DNA of 64,000 bases, taken from assembly GCA_937138625.1 (NCBI GenBank), contig CAKZPF010000003.1:62001-126000 (forward strand), given 5' to 3'. The notes under the pieces were generated by a model. The model saw only the letters and a program-made list of their open reading frames with translations. It was not told the origin of the DNA and ran no database searches. Made by a program: the position numbers and the translations under genes. Source of the DNA: an uncultured Caulobacteraceae bacterium. Its GTDB lineage: Bacteria; Pseudomonadota; Alphaproteobacteria; Caulobacterales; Caulobacteraceae. Shown in pieces: positions 25,918 to 35,272 of the stretch. Position 1 is the first letter of the stretch; the number at the start of each line of letters is the position of its first letter.

Positions 25918-27867
25918 ATGACCACCTCAACCGATATCATCTGGCAACCCAGCCCTGATTTCAAAGCCAACAGCCAGATGGCCAAATTCGCCCAAGCCAT
26001 GGGCCAGCCCCTGAATTATCGGACCTTGCATCAGTGGTCGGTGACAGACCGCGAAGCCTTCTGGGGTGGCATTTGGGATCAGTGCGGCGTGATCGGCAGC
26101 AAGGGGGAACGCACCTTGGTTGATGGCGATAAAATGTCCGGCGCCAAGTTTTTCCCGGACGCGCAATTGAATTTTGCTGAAAACCTGTTGCGGGAGCCCG
26201 ATGACAGCCCGGCCATCAGTTGGTGGTCCGAGCCCGGCAAACTGGGCGAGATGACCCGGGCCGAGCTGCACGGCCGCGTGGCCCAATATGCCCAAGCCTT
26301 CCGCAATGCCGGGGTGGGGCGTGGTGATCGGGTGGCGATGATGGCCAGCAATGGCCCCGAGACCATTGCCGTGATGTTGGCGGCGGCGTCATTGGGGGCG
26401 GTGTTTTCTTCATGCTCGCCGGATTTTGGTGTCGATGGGGTGCTGGATCGTTTTGGCCAGGTTGAACCCAAGGTCTTTGTGGGCATTGATCAGTATATTT
26501 ATAACGGCAAGACCTTTGATGTGCGCGAAAAACTGACGGCTGTGCGCCAGGGTTTGCCCAGCGTGACCTTGGCCTTGCAAGCGGCCTTTCATGCAAATGA
26601 GCCACTGACGGCCGCCGAAGGCTTGATCACCACCAGCGACCATCTGCCGGGCCAGCCAGAGACCCTGACCTTCACGCCCGTGGGCTTCAATGATCCACTG
26701 TATATCCTGTTTTCTTCGGGCACGACAGGCAAGCCAAAATGTATTGTGCATGCGGTGGGCGGGGTGCTGCTGCAACACCTGAAAGAACACCAGTTGCATT
26801 GTGATATTCGCGAAGGCGACAAGGTGTTTTATTTCACCACCTGCGGTTGGATGATGTGGAACTGGCTCGTGAGTGCCTTGGCGCTGAAAGCCGAGGTGGT
26901 GCTGTATGATGGCTCGCCGTTTGGGCGCACGGGCAAGGCGCTGTTTAAACTCGCCGCCGAGGAACAGGTGACCTTTTTTGGCATCAGCGCGAAGTTCATC
27001 GATGCTTTGCGCAAAACGCCGCTGAAGCCCAAGAAGCTGTTTGATCTCAGTCACATTCGCACTGTGGCCTCGACAGGGTCGCCTTTGGCGCCGGAGGGTT
27101 TTGATTATATCCATGAACACATCGCCCCCCAGGCGCAGATTGCCTCCATCTCTGGTGGTACGGATATCGTCAGCTGTTTTATGCTGGCCAACCCGCTGGA
27201 GCCTGTGCATCGCGGCGAAATCGTTGGCCCCGGCCTGGGGATGGCTGTCGAGATCTGGGATGATGAGGGCCGGGCCTTGGATGTGGGCGCGGGCGAGTTG
27301 GTCTGCAGCCGTGCCTTTCCGGTCATGCCCATAGGCTTTTGGCATGATCCCGATGGGGAAAAATACAAATCCGCCTATTTTGATACCTATGACAACATCT
27401 GGCGGCATGGGGATTGGGTGGAGAAAACCCAGCGGGGCGGCTTTATCATTCATGGCCGATCAGACGCTACCCTCAACCCTGGCGGCGTGCGCATTGGCAC
27501 CGCCGAGATCTATGCCCAGGTGGAAAAAATCGAAGAGGTGCTGGAGGCCGTCTGTGTCGGCCAATCCTGGAACAATGACGTGCGCGTGGTGCTGTTTGTG
27601 CGCCTGAAAGACGGGGCCGAGCTGACGGCCGATCTGAAAGACCGCATCCGCACCCAGGTGCGCACCGGGGCCTCGCCGCGCCATGTGCCTGAGGTCATCG
27701 TGGCCGTTGACGACATCCCCCGCACCAAATCCGGTAAAATCACCGAGCTCGCGGTTCGCGACGTGATTCACGGCAAGGCCGTGAAAAACGTGCACGCGCT
27801 GGCCAATCCCGAAGCCCTTGAGGCCTATCAGCAGATTCCGGAACTGCAACCAGAAGTGAGTGCTTAA
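25918..27867 (+). CDS. aacS: Acetoacetyl-CoA synthetase (acetoacetate--CoA ligase)
   Basis: A 649-residue adenylate-forming enzyme that activates acetoacetate with ATP and CoA. The AMP-binding motif is LFSSGTTGKPKCIVH. The N-terminal segment WQPSPDFKANSQMAKF and the C-terminal IPRTKSGKITELAVRD are typical of AacS, and the length separates it from the shorter medium-chain ligases. It may recover acetoacetate released at the end of leucine degradation or from PHB turnover, both suggested by genes in this window. The ATG at 25918 lies 225 bases from the divergent pseudo-PleD gene, and a terminator follows. Confidence 0.94.
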   Translation: MTTSTDIIWQPSPDFKANSQMAKFAQAMGQPLNYRTLHQWSVTDREAFWGGIWDQCGVIGSKGERTLVDGDKMSGAKFFPDAQLNFAENLLREPDDSPAISWWSEPGKLGEMTRAELHGRVAQYAQAFRNAGVGRGDRVAMMASNGPETIAVMLAAASLGAVFSSCSPDFGVDGVLDRFGQVEPKVFVGIDQYIYNGKTFDVREKLTAVRQGLPSVTLALQAAFHANEPLTAAEGLITTSDHLPGQPETLTFTPVGFNDPLYILFSSGTTGKPKCIVHAVGGVLLQHLKEHQLHCDIREGDKVFYFTTCGWMMWNWLVSALALKAEVVLYDGSPFGRTGKALFKLAAEEQVTFFGISAKFIDALRKTPLKPKKLFDLSHIRTVASTGSPLAPEGFDYIHEHIAPQAQIASISGGTDIVSCFMLANPLEPVHRGEIVGPGLGMAVEIWDDEGRALDVGAGELVCSRAFPVMPIGFWHDPDGEKYKSAYFDTYDNIWRHGDWVEKTQRGGFIIHGRSDATLNPGGVRIGTAEIYAQVEKIEEVLEAVCVGQSWNNDVRVVLFVRLKDGAELTADLKDRIRTQVRTGASPRHVPEVIVAVDDIPRTKSGKITELAVRDVIHGKAVKNVHALANPEALEAYQQIPELQPEVSA

Positions 27868-27872
27868 ATAAG

Positions 27873-27899
27873 AACCCACCCAGATAAACTGGGTGGGTT
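27873..27899. terminator. Terminator of aacS
   Basis: AACCCACCCAG and CTGGGTGGGTT make an 11-base perfect stem with loop ATAAA just after the aacS stop. The following T run is weak on the plus strand (GAATTT). It also lies just beyond the stop of the convergent small gene. Confidence 0.7.
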
Positions 27900-27903
27900 G
27901 AAT

Positions 27904-28113
27904 TTAACTAGTATGGCACGCTCTTGAGCAATGATAACAACCATTTGCAGTTGCGTAAATTTTTTTCGCATCTGCTACAGCTGCCTGACAATGATTATAA
28001 AGCCCAAGATACGTCCTATTCCCTATGTTAGGTAACCATGCACAATCTGCATGATGAACTTCGTGATCTCCGCGGTCGTCAGCGTTGTTGTTTACATAGT
28101 AGTGCTTTAGCAT
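27904..28113 (-). CDS. Small Cys/His-rich conserved hypothetical protein
   Basis: A 69-residue protein with the pattern DHEVHHADC near the middle and C-x2-C-x3-CH at the end (Cys 59, 62 and 66, His 67), likely a zinc site. I recall similar short proteins (YYVNN start, DHEVH, CHTS end) scattered in accessory parts of many bacterial genomes; none has a function I can name. A GGGA ribosome site precedes the ATG at 28113. The gene and the DNA around it are clearly AT-richer than the flanks, which suggests horizontal arrival. Confidence 0.72.
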   Translation of the reverse strand: MLKHYYVNNNADDRGDHEVHHADCAWLPNIGNRTYLGLYNHCQAAVADAKKIYATANGCYHCSRACHTS

Positions 28114-28235
28114 TTTATTCCCTTTCGATTAGATCTAATGGGGGTTGACAAAATGCCAAAGCAGACGTGATGTGCTGCTTGCTTGAGGCTCATTCCTGCC
28201 CCCCATTAAACTGGTGCAGGGATACTCTGATAGCG

Positions 28236-28264
28236 GAGCCGTTGGTCTAGACCACCAACGGCTC
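28236..28264. terminator. Perfect hairpin in the AT-rich islet
   Basis: GAGCCGTTGGT and ACCAACGGCTC form an 11-base perfect stem around loop CTAGACC, followed by TTATTC. It looks like a terminator without an evident gene before it on either strand, possibly a remnant. The rest of 28114-28404 holds no gene that I can support. Confidence 0.55.
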
Positions 28265-28404
28265 TTATTCAGAATATCGTCATATTCCTCAATGCGAGCT
28301 TTTTATTCGTGTGTCAAGGGAGTTTTGCCACATATAGTAGCTGATTGGCGCCGAAACCCCAATATGTATGTAATTTGCACAGCAATCTATCAAGTTAAAC
28401 TCTT

Positions 28405-28647
28405 CTAAGATGATTCTTTGATCACGCGAAAGCTGCAAACGCGCGCGTCCAGGATCTCCAGCGGTTCGCAGTGCCAGCCGTGTTCCTGACACAGGGCGGG
28501 AATGTCCACCCGGGCCATGGGGTCATCGGCCCAGATCTCAACCACGTGCCCTGGCTGTTCGCGCATCACCTTTTGCAGGCGCAGGCTGGGGTGGGGGCAT
28601 TTGTAGCCGCGCATATCCAGGCGCAAGGGGGGCTGGTCGGTGCTCAT
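28405..28647 (-). CDS. TusA/SirA-like sulfurtransferase
   Basis: An 80-residue protein of the TusA family, which passes persulfide sulfur to partners such as tRNA-thiolation or molybdenum-cofactor enzymes. The signature Cys-Pro-x-Pro is at 17-20 (KCPHPSLRLQKVM), so the sulfur-carrying Cys is present. Family members are split into several partner-specific groups and I cannot say which applies. The ATG at 28647 has no clear ribosome site. It stands alone between the AT-rich islet and a divergent periplasmic protein gene. Confidence 0.85.
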   Translation of the reverse strand: MSTDQPPLRLDMRGYKCPHPSLRLQKVMREQPGHVVEIWADDPMARVDIPALCQEHGWHCEPLEILDARVCSFRVIKESS

Positions 28648-28791
28648 GGGCTAGGGTGTAGCGTTCAAGCGCCGCTTTGTCACCTGCAACAGACCAGACT
28701 CAGGTGCTGTTCATCTTTTGCGGCTTAGGCTGATTGCCGAAGCGGGATCGTGCCGAATCAGGCACAGACAAAAGGGAACGGAGACTTTTGC

Positions 28792-29781
28792 ATGCGCAGA
28801 CCCTTTTATGCCGACTGGCAGTCTTTCTCTCGCCGCTGTTTGGCCGCGGTGGCTGTGGTGGGGGTGTGGGCTGGTGGCCTTGTGGCCCTGCCGGTCTTGG
28901 CCAGCGCCCAAACGCCTACGCGGGTGCCCATGGGCCAGGCCATTCCGTTTCAGGTGATCACCGAAGGCAAAGACGACAAAACCGCCAAGGACGCCGGTCA
29001 GGTGGCCAAGCCCACCCCGCCCACTGTGGCCGGAACACAACCGACCCCGCAAAAAAAGCCTGAGATTGTCGTCAAAGATTTCGCGGCTTTTGTGCGCCTG
29101 GCGGGCTTTTCCAATTTGTTGGAAATCCGTCAGTCGGGCCAGAAACGGCGTATTGAAATTGCCACCGATGCCTTGGTGCAAACCTTTGTAGAGGATCGGG
29201 AAAATGGCGCCCTGATGGTGTTGATGGGCAGTTTTGGGCGGCGGCTGGCTTATGTGTTTCCCATGCCCACAGCCCAGGGTGTGGTGCCGCTGCCACTGGA
29301 TCATCACCAATTGATGGCTGCTGAACGGTTGCGGCGTTTGGGCGCTGACAATGTCGCGGGCGTGCCCTGTGATCTGTATCGGTATCAGAATTACCAGGGG
29401 ACCTCGGGCGAGGCTTGTGTCGCCAAAGAGGGCGTGGTGCTGCGCCTGCGCCCCGATGGCCGCAAAGATCCTGTGATGCAGATCGAGCGCATTGTCTTTA
29501 TGCCGCAGGAGGACAGCTATTTTCAGTTGCCGCCCACCTATTCGCGGGTGGCCTTGCCCGGCATCGGCGGCGAGGGTTTCCAGGATGCCACACCGGATCC
29601 CGGCACCTTGCGGCCCTTTGTGATGCAGCCCGGTGGCCAACCGCCGCCGCGGGCCACCATCACCATCTTGGATGGGTCCGGCAACAGCAGCACAACCGTG
29701 CCTCCACCCAGCCTGCCTGGTCCGGATACCCCCCGTGGTCCTCGGGCACCCGTGGTCCGACCTGTGCCGGGGGGCAACTGA
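28792..29781 (+). CDS. Secreted hypothetical protein with proline-rich tail
   Basis: A 329-residue protein with a signal peptide (hydrophobic AAVAVVGVWAGGLVALPVL, then ASAQ). The central part, from VVKDFAAFVRLAGFSNLLEI through a repeated strand pattern with two cysteines (VPCDLYRY and GEACVAKEG), resembles lipoprotein-carrier-like or DUF4412-type beta folds, though I cannot assign it. The last 50 residues are Pro-rich and disordered. The start at 28792 has a GGAG site; an in-frame GTG at 28750 is less likely. Its stop overlaps the next start by one base (TGATG). Function unknown; likely periplasmic. Confidence 0.7.
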   Translation: MRRPFYADWQSFSRRCLAAVAVVGVWAGGLVALPVLASAQTPTRVPMGQAIPFQVITEGKDDKTAKDAGQVAKPTPPTVAGTQPTPQKKPEIVVKDFAAFVRLAGFSNLLEIRQSGQKRRIEIATDALVQTFVEDRENGALMVLMGSFGRRLAYVFPMPTAQGVVPLPLDHHQLMAAERLRRLGADNVAGVPCDLYRYQNYQGTSGEACVAKEGVVLRLRPDGRKDPVMQIERIVFMPQEDSYFQLPPTYSRVALPGIGGEGFQDATPDPGTLRPFVMQPGGQPPPRATITILDGSGNSSTTVPPPSLPGPDTPRGPRAPVVRPVPGGN

Positions 29782-30614
29782 TGCGCCTCGTCAGCGGGAT
29801 TTATGAAGGCCAGCCACGCGCCGGGCGTTTGATCTCGGATGATGAAATCGAAATCCTAGACGCGCCGGATGCGGTGGCGGCCTGGCGCGCGGGGCCACAG
29901 ATCAGAGTTCTCGGCAGATGTGCGCCCCAGGGTTTTACCCTGTTGGCCCCATCGCCATGTCCGTCAAAAATTCTGGGTTTGGGGCTGAATTATCAAGACC
30001 ACATCCGCGAAGGGGGACGCGAGTCACCGAAAAGTCAGGTATGGTTCAACAAACAGACCAGCGCCCTCAACCGCCCCCATGGCGATGTCATCAAACCCCG
30101 CAACACCAAGGCCTTGGATTACGAAGGTGAACTGGTGGTCATCATCGGCCGCCGCTGTCGGCATGTCCCGGCCAGCAAGGCCCTGTCGGCGGTTGCGGGC
30201 TATGCCGCGGGCTGTGATTATTCCGTGCGCGATTGGCAAAAGCGCGCGCCCACCATGCATTTGGGCAAATCCTTTGACAGCCATGCGGTGTTTGGCCCCC
30301 ATATGGTCAGCGCTGAGGCTGTGAAAGACCCCCAAGACCTGCGGGTGCGGGCTTGGGTCAATGACGAGCTGCGCCAAGACGGCCATACCGGGGATATGAT
30401 CGCCACGGTGGCCGAGCAAATTGCCTACCTCAGCCAGGCCATGACCTTGATGCCGGGGGATGTGCTCTATACGGGCACGCCGGCGGGTGTCGGCCAGTGG
30501 TTCGATCCGCCGAAATATCTGGTGGTAGGGGATCGGGTGCGAGTGGAAATTGACGGCATTGGGCGCTTGGAAAACCGCATTGTGGCCGATACATCCGCCT
30601 TTGTTCTTGAATAA
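29781..30614 (+). CDS. Fumarylacetoacetate hydrolase family protein
   Basis: A 277-residue member of the FAH family (acylpyruvate hydrolases, isomerases and decarboxylases of aromatic catabolism). The core motifs KILGLGLNYQDHIRE, KALDYEGELVVIIGR and GDVLYTGTPAGVG give the metal-binding residues of the fold. The substrate cannot be told from sequence; no aromatic catabolism genes are nearby. The start is set at ATG 29781 by the TGATG overlap with the secreted protein, so the two are coupled although they appear unrelated in function. The cobalamin riboswitch lies just downstream. Confidence 0.88.
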   Translation: MRLVSGIYEGQPRAGRLISDDEIEILDAPDAVAAWRAGPQIRVLGRCAPQGFTLLAPSPCPSKILGLGLNYQDHIREGGRESPKSQVWFNKQTSALNRPHGDVIKPRNTKALDYEGELVVIIGRRCRHVPASKALSAVAGYAAGCDYSVRDWQKRAPTMHLGKSFDSHAVFGPHMVSAEAVKDPQDLRVRAWVNDELRQDGHTGDMIATVAEQIAYLSQAMTLMPGDVLYTGTPAGVGQWFDPPKYLVVGDRVRVEIDGIGRLENRIVADTSAFVLE

Positions 30615-30659
30615 CTGTGGTGTTTTCCCTATAGACCGCCTGTTGATGATGACCCGCGA

Positions 30660-30852
30660 GGGTCCCGGACCCCGGCATGGTGCGGGGGTCCGGAGGGAAC
30701 ACCGGTGCGATCTTTGCCTGATGGGCAAGGGTTCAGTCCGGGGCTGCGCCCGCAACTGTATGTGGCGAGCCTGAGGCCAAAAGCCCACTGAGCGGTATTT
30801 CGCTTGGGAAGGGGGCCAAGGGCGACGACCCACAAGCCAGGAGACCGGTCAT
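30660..30852 (+). ncRNA. Cobalamin (AdoCbl) riboswitch
   Basis: Typical conserved blocks appear in order: a 5' stem with GGTCCGGAGGGAACACCGGTGC, then GTCCGGGGCTGCGCCCGCAACTGTA, and finally the B12 box AAGCCAGGAGACCGGTC ending near 30850. It lies 130 bases upstream of btuB. Riboswitches of this class repress B12 uptake and synthesis genes when adenosylcobalamin is plentiful, so the four-gene uptake operon below should be induced by B12 shortage. The exact ends are estimates. Confidence 0.93.
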
Positions 30853-30979
30853 CAACCGTCGCGCGGTGGGGGGCGGGGCCGACCCAGACACCACGGGCTG
30901 ACCGACAACCGTCGGGCTTCCGAATTGCGACTCAATACAGCTGTCGAGCTTTGGTTCGGCAGACCACTTGAGGTGCAAC

Positions 30980-32803
30980 ATGAAAAAATCCATATATACG
31001 CTTGTAATAACAGGGCTAATGGCCATGCCTGCTTATGCGCTCACACCGGCAGGCACAGTCTCGGAGGTGGTCATCACCACGCCGCCCATCGACAGTGCGC
31101 TCTCCGAAAGCCTGAGCGCGGCCTATGTGCTGGAGGCAGAAGAGATGAAACGCCGCCAAATCCAGACGGTGGCCGAGGCGCTGCGCCAAACGCCGGGCGT
31201 GTCCCTCAGCCAGTCGGGGCCCTATGGCGGGATTGCCAGCGCCCGTTTGCGCGGGGGGCTTTCCGAGCAGACCTTGGTCCTGATTGACGGCGTGCCGGTG
31301 AACGATGTGACTTCGCCGGGGGGTGGTTTTGATTTTAGCCGTCTGCGCACCGAAGACATCGAACGCGTCGAGATGCTGACCGGCCCGCAAAGTGCGGCCT
31401 TTGGCACCGAGGCCGTCAGCGGTGTGATCAACATCATCACCAAACGCCCCCAGCGCGGCATCGAAGGCTTTGCTGACCTTGAAGGCGGCGGGGCCAACGC
31501 CATTCGTGGGCAGCTCGGGATTAACGCCGGTGGCGAACGCGGCGGCCTGCGCGCCAGCATCACCGCCAGTGATGCCGATGGCATATCCCGCGCCGATGAA
31601 AAGGATGGCAACCCCGAGGAAGATGGCTATCAGTACCGTGCCGCCCAGGTGCGGGGCCATTATGATCTGTCGACCACAACCACCCTCAGCGGGCAATATT
31701 TGGGGCAGATTGGCAAGACCGACGAAGATGGCTCCGGCGGGCCTACGGGGGTGATGGATGCTGACCAAGGCGCTCGGGTGGAGGAGCACACCTTTGGTCT
31801 GGGCCTCGAACATGACCTGTCGGCAAATCAGCAGATCGCGTTTGATGGTCACCACAGTGTGATCGTGCGCGATAACTCAACCTCGGGCGCGATCACCTTT
31901 TCGGCAGAGGGCCAGCGCACCGGCGGCAAACTAACCTATCGGCAGCGCATTGATCGTCATCGTCTGGCCGTGGGTGTCGACAGCGAGCAAATCACCTATG
32001 AAACGACCTATAACACCAAACAGCAGCGCACCCGCGTGGGTGTATTTGGGGTGGTGCGCAGTGATCTGACCGATCAGCTGACCTCGGAGGTCGCGGTGCG
32101 TCACGACGATGACGAGCAGTTCGGTGGCAACACCACCGGCAGCTTGGGTTTGCTGTTTGATTTTGCTGATGTGTGGTCCGTGCGCGGTCGCGTGGCCACG
32201 GGCTATAAATCGCCAACTCTGTTTCAGCAAACATTTTTTTGCTGTGGGGCCACCATACCCGATCCCAACTTGGGGGCCGAGCAATCAGAATCCGTTGATC
32301 TGGGTCTGAGCGGTCAGTGGCAACAGGCATCCGCCGGTTTGACGCTGTTCTGGCAGGAAACCGACGATATGATCGACTATATGGGCGGGCGCTATGTCAA
32401 TATCGATAAGGTGCGCGCCCTGGGGGCCGTGCTGCGCGGTGAAACCGTGTGGCAAGATGACTGGCGTCTGGGTGGGGACCTGACCTTCACCCAAAGTGAT
32501 GATCAGACCGCGGATATGCGCCTGGCCCGGTCCCCGCGCTATGAGGGCAATCTGCATCTCGATTATCTGCCCACCGATGCCGTGTGGTCCATAGGCGGCA
32601 GTGTGCGCGGCCGCAGCAGCAGCCGGGATAGCTTTGGCACCGCCGAGGGCTTTGTGGTCTTGGGCCTGCGTGGGGCGGTTGACGTCAACGATCGTGTGCG
32701 CCTCTATGGTCGTCTCGAGAACCTGTTGGACCATCACTACCAAGAGGTCTTTGGTTATGGCACACCCGGACGAGAGCTCTTTGTGGGGGTATCGGCGCGT
32801 TAC
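30980..32803 (+). CDS. btuB: TonB-dependent cobalamin receptor BtuB
   Basis: A 608-residue outer-membrane receptor. The signal peptide ends at YALTPAG, a TonB-box-like SEVVITTPP follows, then the plug domain (VAEALRQTPGVSLSQSG, RGGLSEQTLVLIDGVPVND, GVINIITKRP) and a 22-strand-type barrel ending in the aromatic VGVSARY. A Cys pair (FFCCG) lies in one extracellular loop. The cobalamin riboswitch upstream and btuFCD downstream make vitamin B12 or a cobinamide the likely substrate. The start at 30980 has a GAGGTG site; a TTG at 30968 is in frame. The stop codon overlaps the next start within TGATG. Confidence 0.92.
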
Positions 32804-32805
32804 TG

Positions 32806-33633
32806 ATGCATAGATTCCAGTATATCTGCAGACAAAGTAAGGCGGTGGCGAGCGTGCTCGCCCCGCTTTTCCTGTTTATAGGGGTTTTGATGACGGCCCC
32901 GGAGGCACAGGCCGCGCCTATACGAGTCCTGAGTTTGGACAGTTGCGCCGATCAATATGTTTTGGCCCTGGCGGCGGAAGAGCAAATTGCCGGTCTCAGT
33001 CCGCGGGCCACTTGGGATGACAGCTTTTATCAGCACCGTGCCCAAGATTTTCCCAGTGTGCGCCCAACTCTCGAGGCCGTGCTGGCGCAAAACCCTGATC
33101 TGGTCGTGGCGATGTGGGCCGATGGCGCTTTGGTTGAGCGACTTCAGAATCTGGGTATCCAGGTTCTGCGCCTGCCTATGCCGCGAACGTTTGAAGAGAT
33201 CCGTCAGGTGACCCAACAGTTTGCCGCGCGCTTGGGGCAAGCGAACACAGCCCGCCAGCTGATCAACCACATGGACAGTTTATTGCGTCAGGGGCAGACT
33301 CAGTCCGGGACGGTTGCCTATCTCACACCGGGCGGGGTCACCTCGGGTCCGGGCACTTTACCGGCCGAAATCATCGCGGCGTCAGGATATCAACTGATGG
33401 AAACGCGCGCAGGTTATCACGCCCTGTCGCTGGAGACTTGGATGCAGAACCCGCCATCGCAGGTCGTTGCCAGTTACTTTAAAGGTCACCAAGGACAGTG
33501 GAGTTGGGGGCAACACGCCGTGGTTAGGCGGCGCTTACAGGAGATACCTATGCAGCATCTGAACCCGAAATGGGTCGGCTGTCCGGCTTGGTTCGCGGCC
33601 TATGCTGTGGCGCGTTTGCGAGGGGGCCTGTGA
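32806..33633 (+). CDS. btuF: Periplasmic cobalamin-binding protein, BtuF-like
   Basis: A 275-residue substrate-binding protein of the class III (BtuF/FhuD) type. A signal peptide (LAPLFLFIGVLMTAPEAQA) precedes IRVLSLDSCADQYVLALA and NPDLVVAMWADGALVERL, the usual two-lobe segments. It should collect B12 from the outer-membrane receptor and hand it to the permease. The operon and riboswitch support cobalamin rather than a siderophore. Start and stop each share one base with the neighbours (TGATG at both ends). Confidence 0.85.
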   Translation: MHRFQYICRQSKAVASVLAPLFLFIGVLMTAPEAQAAPIRVLSLDSCADQYVLALAAEEQIAGLSPRATWDDSFYQHRAQDFPSVRPTLEAVLAQNPDLVVAMWADGALVERLQNLGIQVLRLPMPRTFEEIRQVTQQFAARLGQANTARQLINHMDSLLRQGQTQSGTVAYLTPGGVTSGPGTLPAEIIAASGYQLMETRAGYHALSLETWMQNPPSQVVASYFKGHQGQWSWGQHAVVRRRLQEIPMQHLNPKWVGCPAWFAAYAVARLRGGL

Positions 33634-34601
33634 TGCGGCTTGGCGTACTGCTGATGGTCTTGGTGTTGACGGGCCTGTGTAGCCTGTTGGTGGGCGATTG
33701 GCCCCTGGCACCGGCCGAAATTTGGCAGGGGCTGATGACAGGCCACCCGCAAATCTCTGAGGTCATTTTACAAATTCGCCTGCCGCGTATGGTTCTGGCG
33801 TTGCTGATGGGCATGGCGCTGGGGGGGGCGGGTGCGGCCTTGCAGGCCTTGTTTCAAAACCCCTTGGCGGACCCTGGGGTCCTGGGGGTGTCCGGTGTGG
33901 CGGCCTTTGCGGCAGCATTGGGCATCAGCGCGGGCGCGGCGGGGCTGTGGGCCATTGGCGGTTACGCGGTGCTGGGGGCCGCGATTGGCGGGTTGGTGTT
34001 GGTACTGGCCGCCAGCGTGGCTCGGCAAACCGTGACCTTGGTGTTGTTCGGCGCGGGGTTGGCCAGCTTGGCGGGGTCGGGCACGGCCTTGGTGTTCAAT
34101 CTGTCACCCACACCTGTCACCACGGCCGAAATGATGAATTGGCTGATGGGTTCGGTGGCGCACCGCGATTGGCGGCATGTGGGGGTGATGGCCGTGGGGG
34201 CCAGTGTTGGACTGGGGATTTTGATGGCGCTGCGCCGGCCGTTGGATATGTTGCGCTTGGGCGAGGAAACAGCAACCAGTCTGGGTGTCCAGGTTCGCCT
34301 GGTGCGCTTGTGGGTGATTGCGGGGGTCTCAATTTTGTCAGGCTTGGCGGTGGCGGTGGCCGGTGTGGTGGGCTTTGTGGGCTTGGCTGCTCCCCATGTG
34401 GTGCGGGGCCTTGTGCGTCCGCCAGAGCGCCAGATTATGCCCATGGCGGCCCTGATGGGCGGAGGGTTGACGGTGATGGCGGATCTGGGGGTGCGGCTGA
34501 TCCCCACTGACGCAGAGCTGAAATTGGGCGTGATCACAGCGCTGCTGGGCGCGCCGATACTCATGGTCATCGCCCTGAGGTACCGCGAGGTGCGCCCATG
34601 A
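33633..34601 (+). CDS. btuC: BtuC-like FecCD-family ABC permease
   Basis: A 322-residue inner-membrane permease with about ten hydrophobic helices. Family marks are LPRMVLALLMGMALGGAGAA and the NPLADPGVLGVSG loop, and the later VGFVGLAAPHVVRGLV segment that contacts the ATPase. Its strong bias to Gly, Ala and Val in the helices is normal for the family. The start at 33633 is fixed by the TGATG overlap with btuF; a longer frame from 33570 would lie within btuF. The end overlaps btuD by four bases. Confidence 0.9.
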   Translation: MRLGVLLMVLVLTGLCSLLVGDWPLAPAEIWQGLMTGHPQISEVILQIRLPRMVLALLMGMALGGAGAALQALFQNPLADPGVLGVSGVAAFAAALGISAGAAGLWAIGGYAVLGAAIGGLVLVLAASVARQTVTLVLFGAGLASLAGSGTALVFNLSPTPVTTAEMMNWLMGSVAHRDWRHVGVMAVGASVGLGILMALRRPLDMLRLGEETATSLGVQVRLVRLWVIAGVSILSGLAVAVAGVVGFVGLAAPHVVRGLVRPPERQIMPMAALMGGGLTVMADLGVRLIPTDAELKLGVITALLGAPILMVIALRYREVRP

Positions 34602-35272
34602 CCGGTTTGCTGGCCAAGGATATCACCATTGACCACGGCCAAGGGCCGATCCTGCGCGGTGTGGATGTGGTGTTGCGCCCTGGAACCTTGACGGGTCTGG
34701 TGGGGGAAAATGGTGCGGGCAAATCCAGTTTGTTGCGCGTATTGGCGGGTATTGATCGCCCCAAAACCGGTGATGTCAGTTGGCAAAACGAGCCGTTACC
34801 CACACTGCCGAAACGGGATTGGCCCCGGATGATGGTCTATGTGCCCCAGCATCGTCCCGTGCCCCCCACCGCAACGGTGCAGGAGGTCCTGACCCTAGGC
34901 TTTGGGCATATGCCGCAGAAATTGCAGGCGCAACGTCTGGAGCGGGCCCTTACGCGCCTAGCGCTTGATCGCTTTCTGGATCGTGCGGTGGTAACGTTAT
35001 CTGGTGGCGAGCGCGCCCGTGTTTTTCTGGGTCGGGCGTTGGTTTCCGCCGCGCCCTTGGTGATTTTAGATGAGCCCTTAGCGGCTCTTGATCGGAAAAA
35101 CAAAGCCTTGGTGCAGGAGGCATTCCAAGCCGAAGCCAGAAGCGGGCGCACGGTGTTGCTGACGGTGCATGACACTGGCGATTGGCCCGAGGCCGATCAC
35201 ATTCTGACGATCACGGGGCAAAACATCGAGAGCAAAGACTCAGTCAAACCGGTGGCGGATGTCGTCGGATAA
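34598..35272 (+). CDS. btuD: BtuD-like ABC transporter ATPase
   Basis: A 224-residue ATP-binding subunit with Walker A GENGAGKSS, the signature LSGGERARVFLGRAL and Walker B LVILDEPLAALD. It powers the BtuC permease; the short length is normal for this type. It starts inside the btuC stop (ATGA). Unusually, its last 33 bases overlap the end of the oppositely directed slt gene, so both C-termini are encoded by the same DNA and no room is left for a terminator between them. Confidence 0.9.
   Translation: MTGLLAKDITIDHGQGPILRGVDVVLRPGTLTGLVGENGAGKSSLLRVLAGIDRPKTGDVSWQNEPLPTLPKRDWPRMMVYVPQHRPVPPTATVQEVLTLGFGHMPQKLQAQRLERALTRLALDRFLDRAVVTLSGGERARVFLGRALVSAAPLVILDEPLAALDRKNKALVQEAFQAEARSGRTVLLTVHDTGDWPEADHILTITGQNIESKDSVKPVADVVG

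Noticed and set aside
23546..28404. A complete mobile island between mfd and tusA
   Set aside because: Only the two small AT-rich genes look foreign; aacS has normal composition, and no integrase, transposase or flanking direct repeats were found.
28214..28408. 64-codon plus-strand open frame in the AT-rich islet
   Set aside because: It starts before and reads through the perfect hairpin at 28236-28264, has no ribosome site and an unlikely protein composition.
33947..34510. Long alternative-frame open frame within btuC
   Set aside because: It is a shadow of the GC-rich, Gly/Val-rich permease gene; its protein is a low-complexity Gly-rich string.
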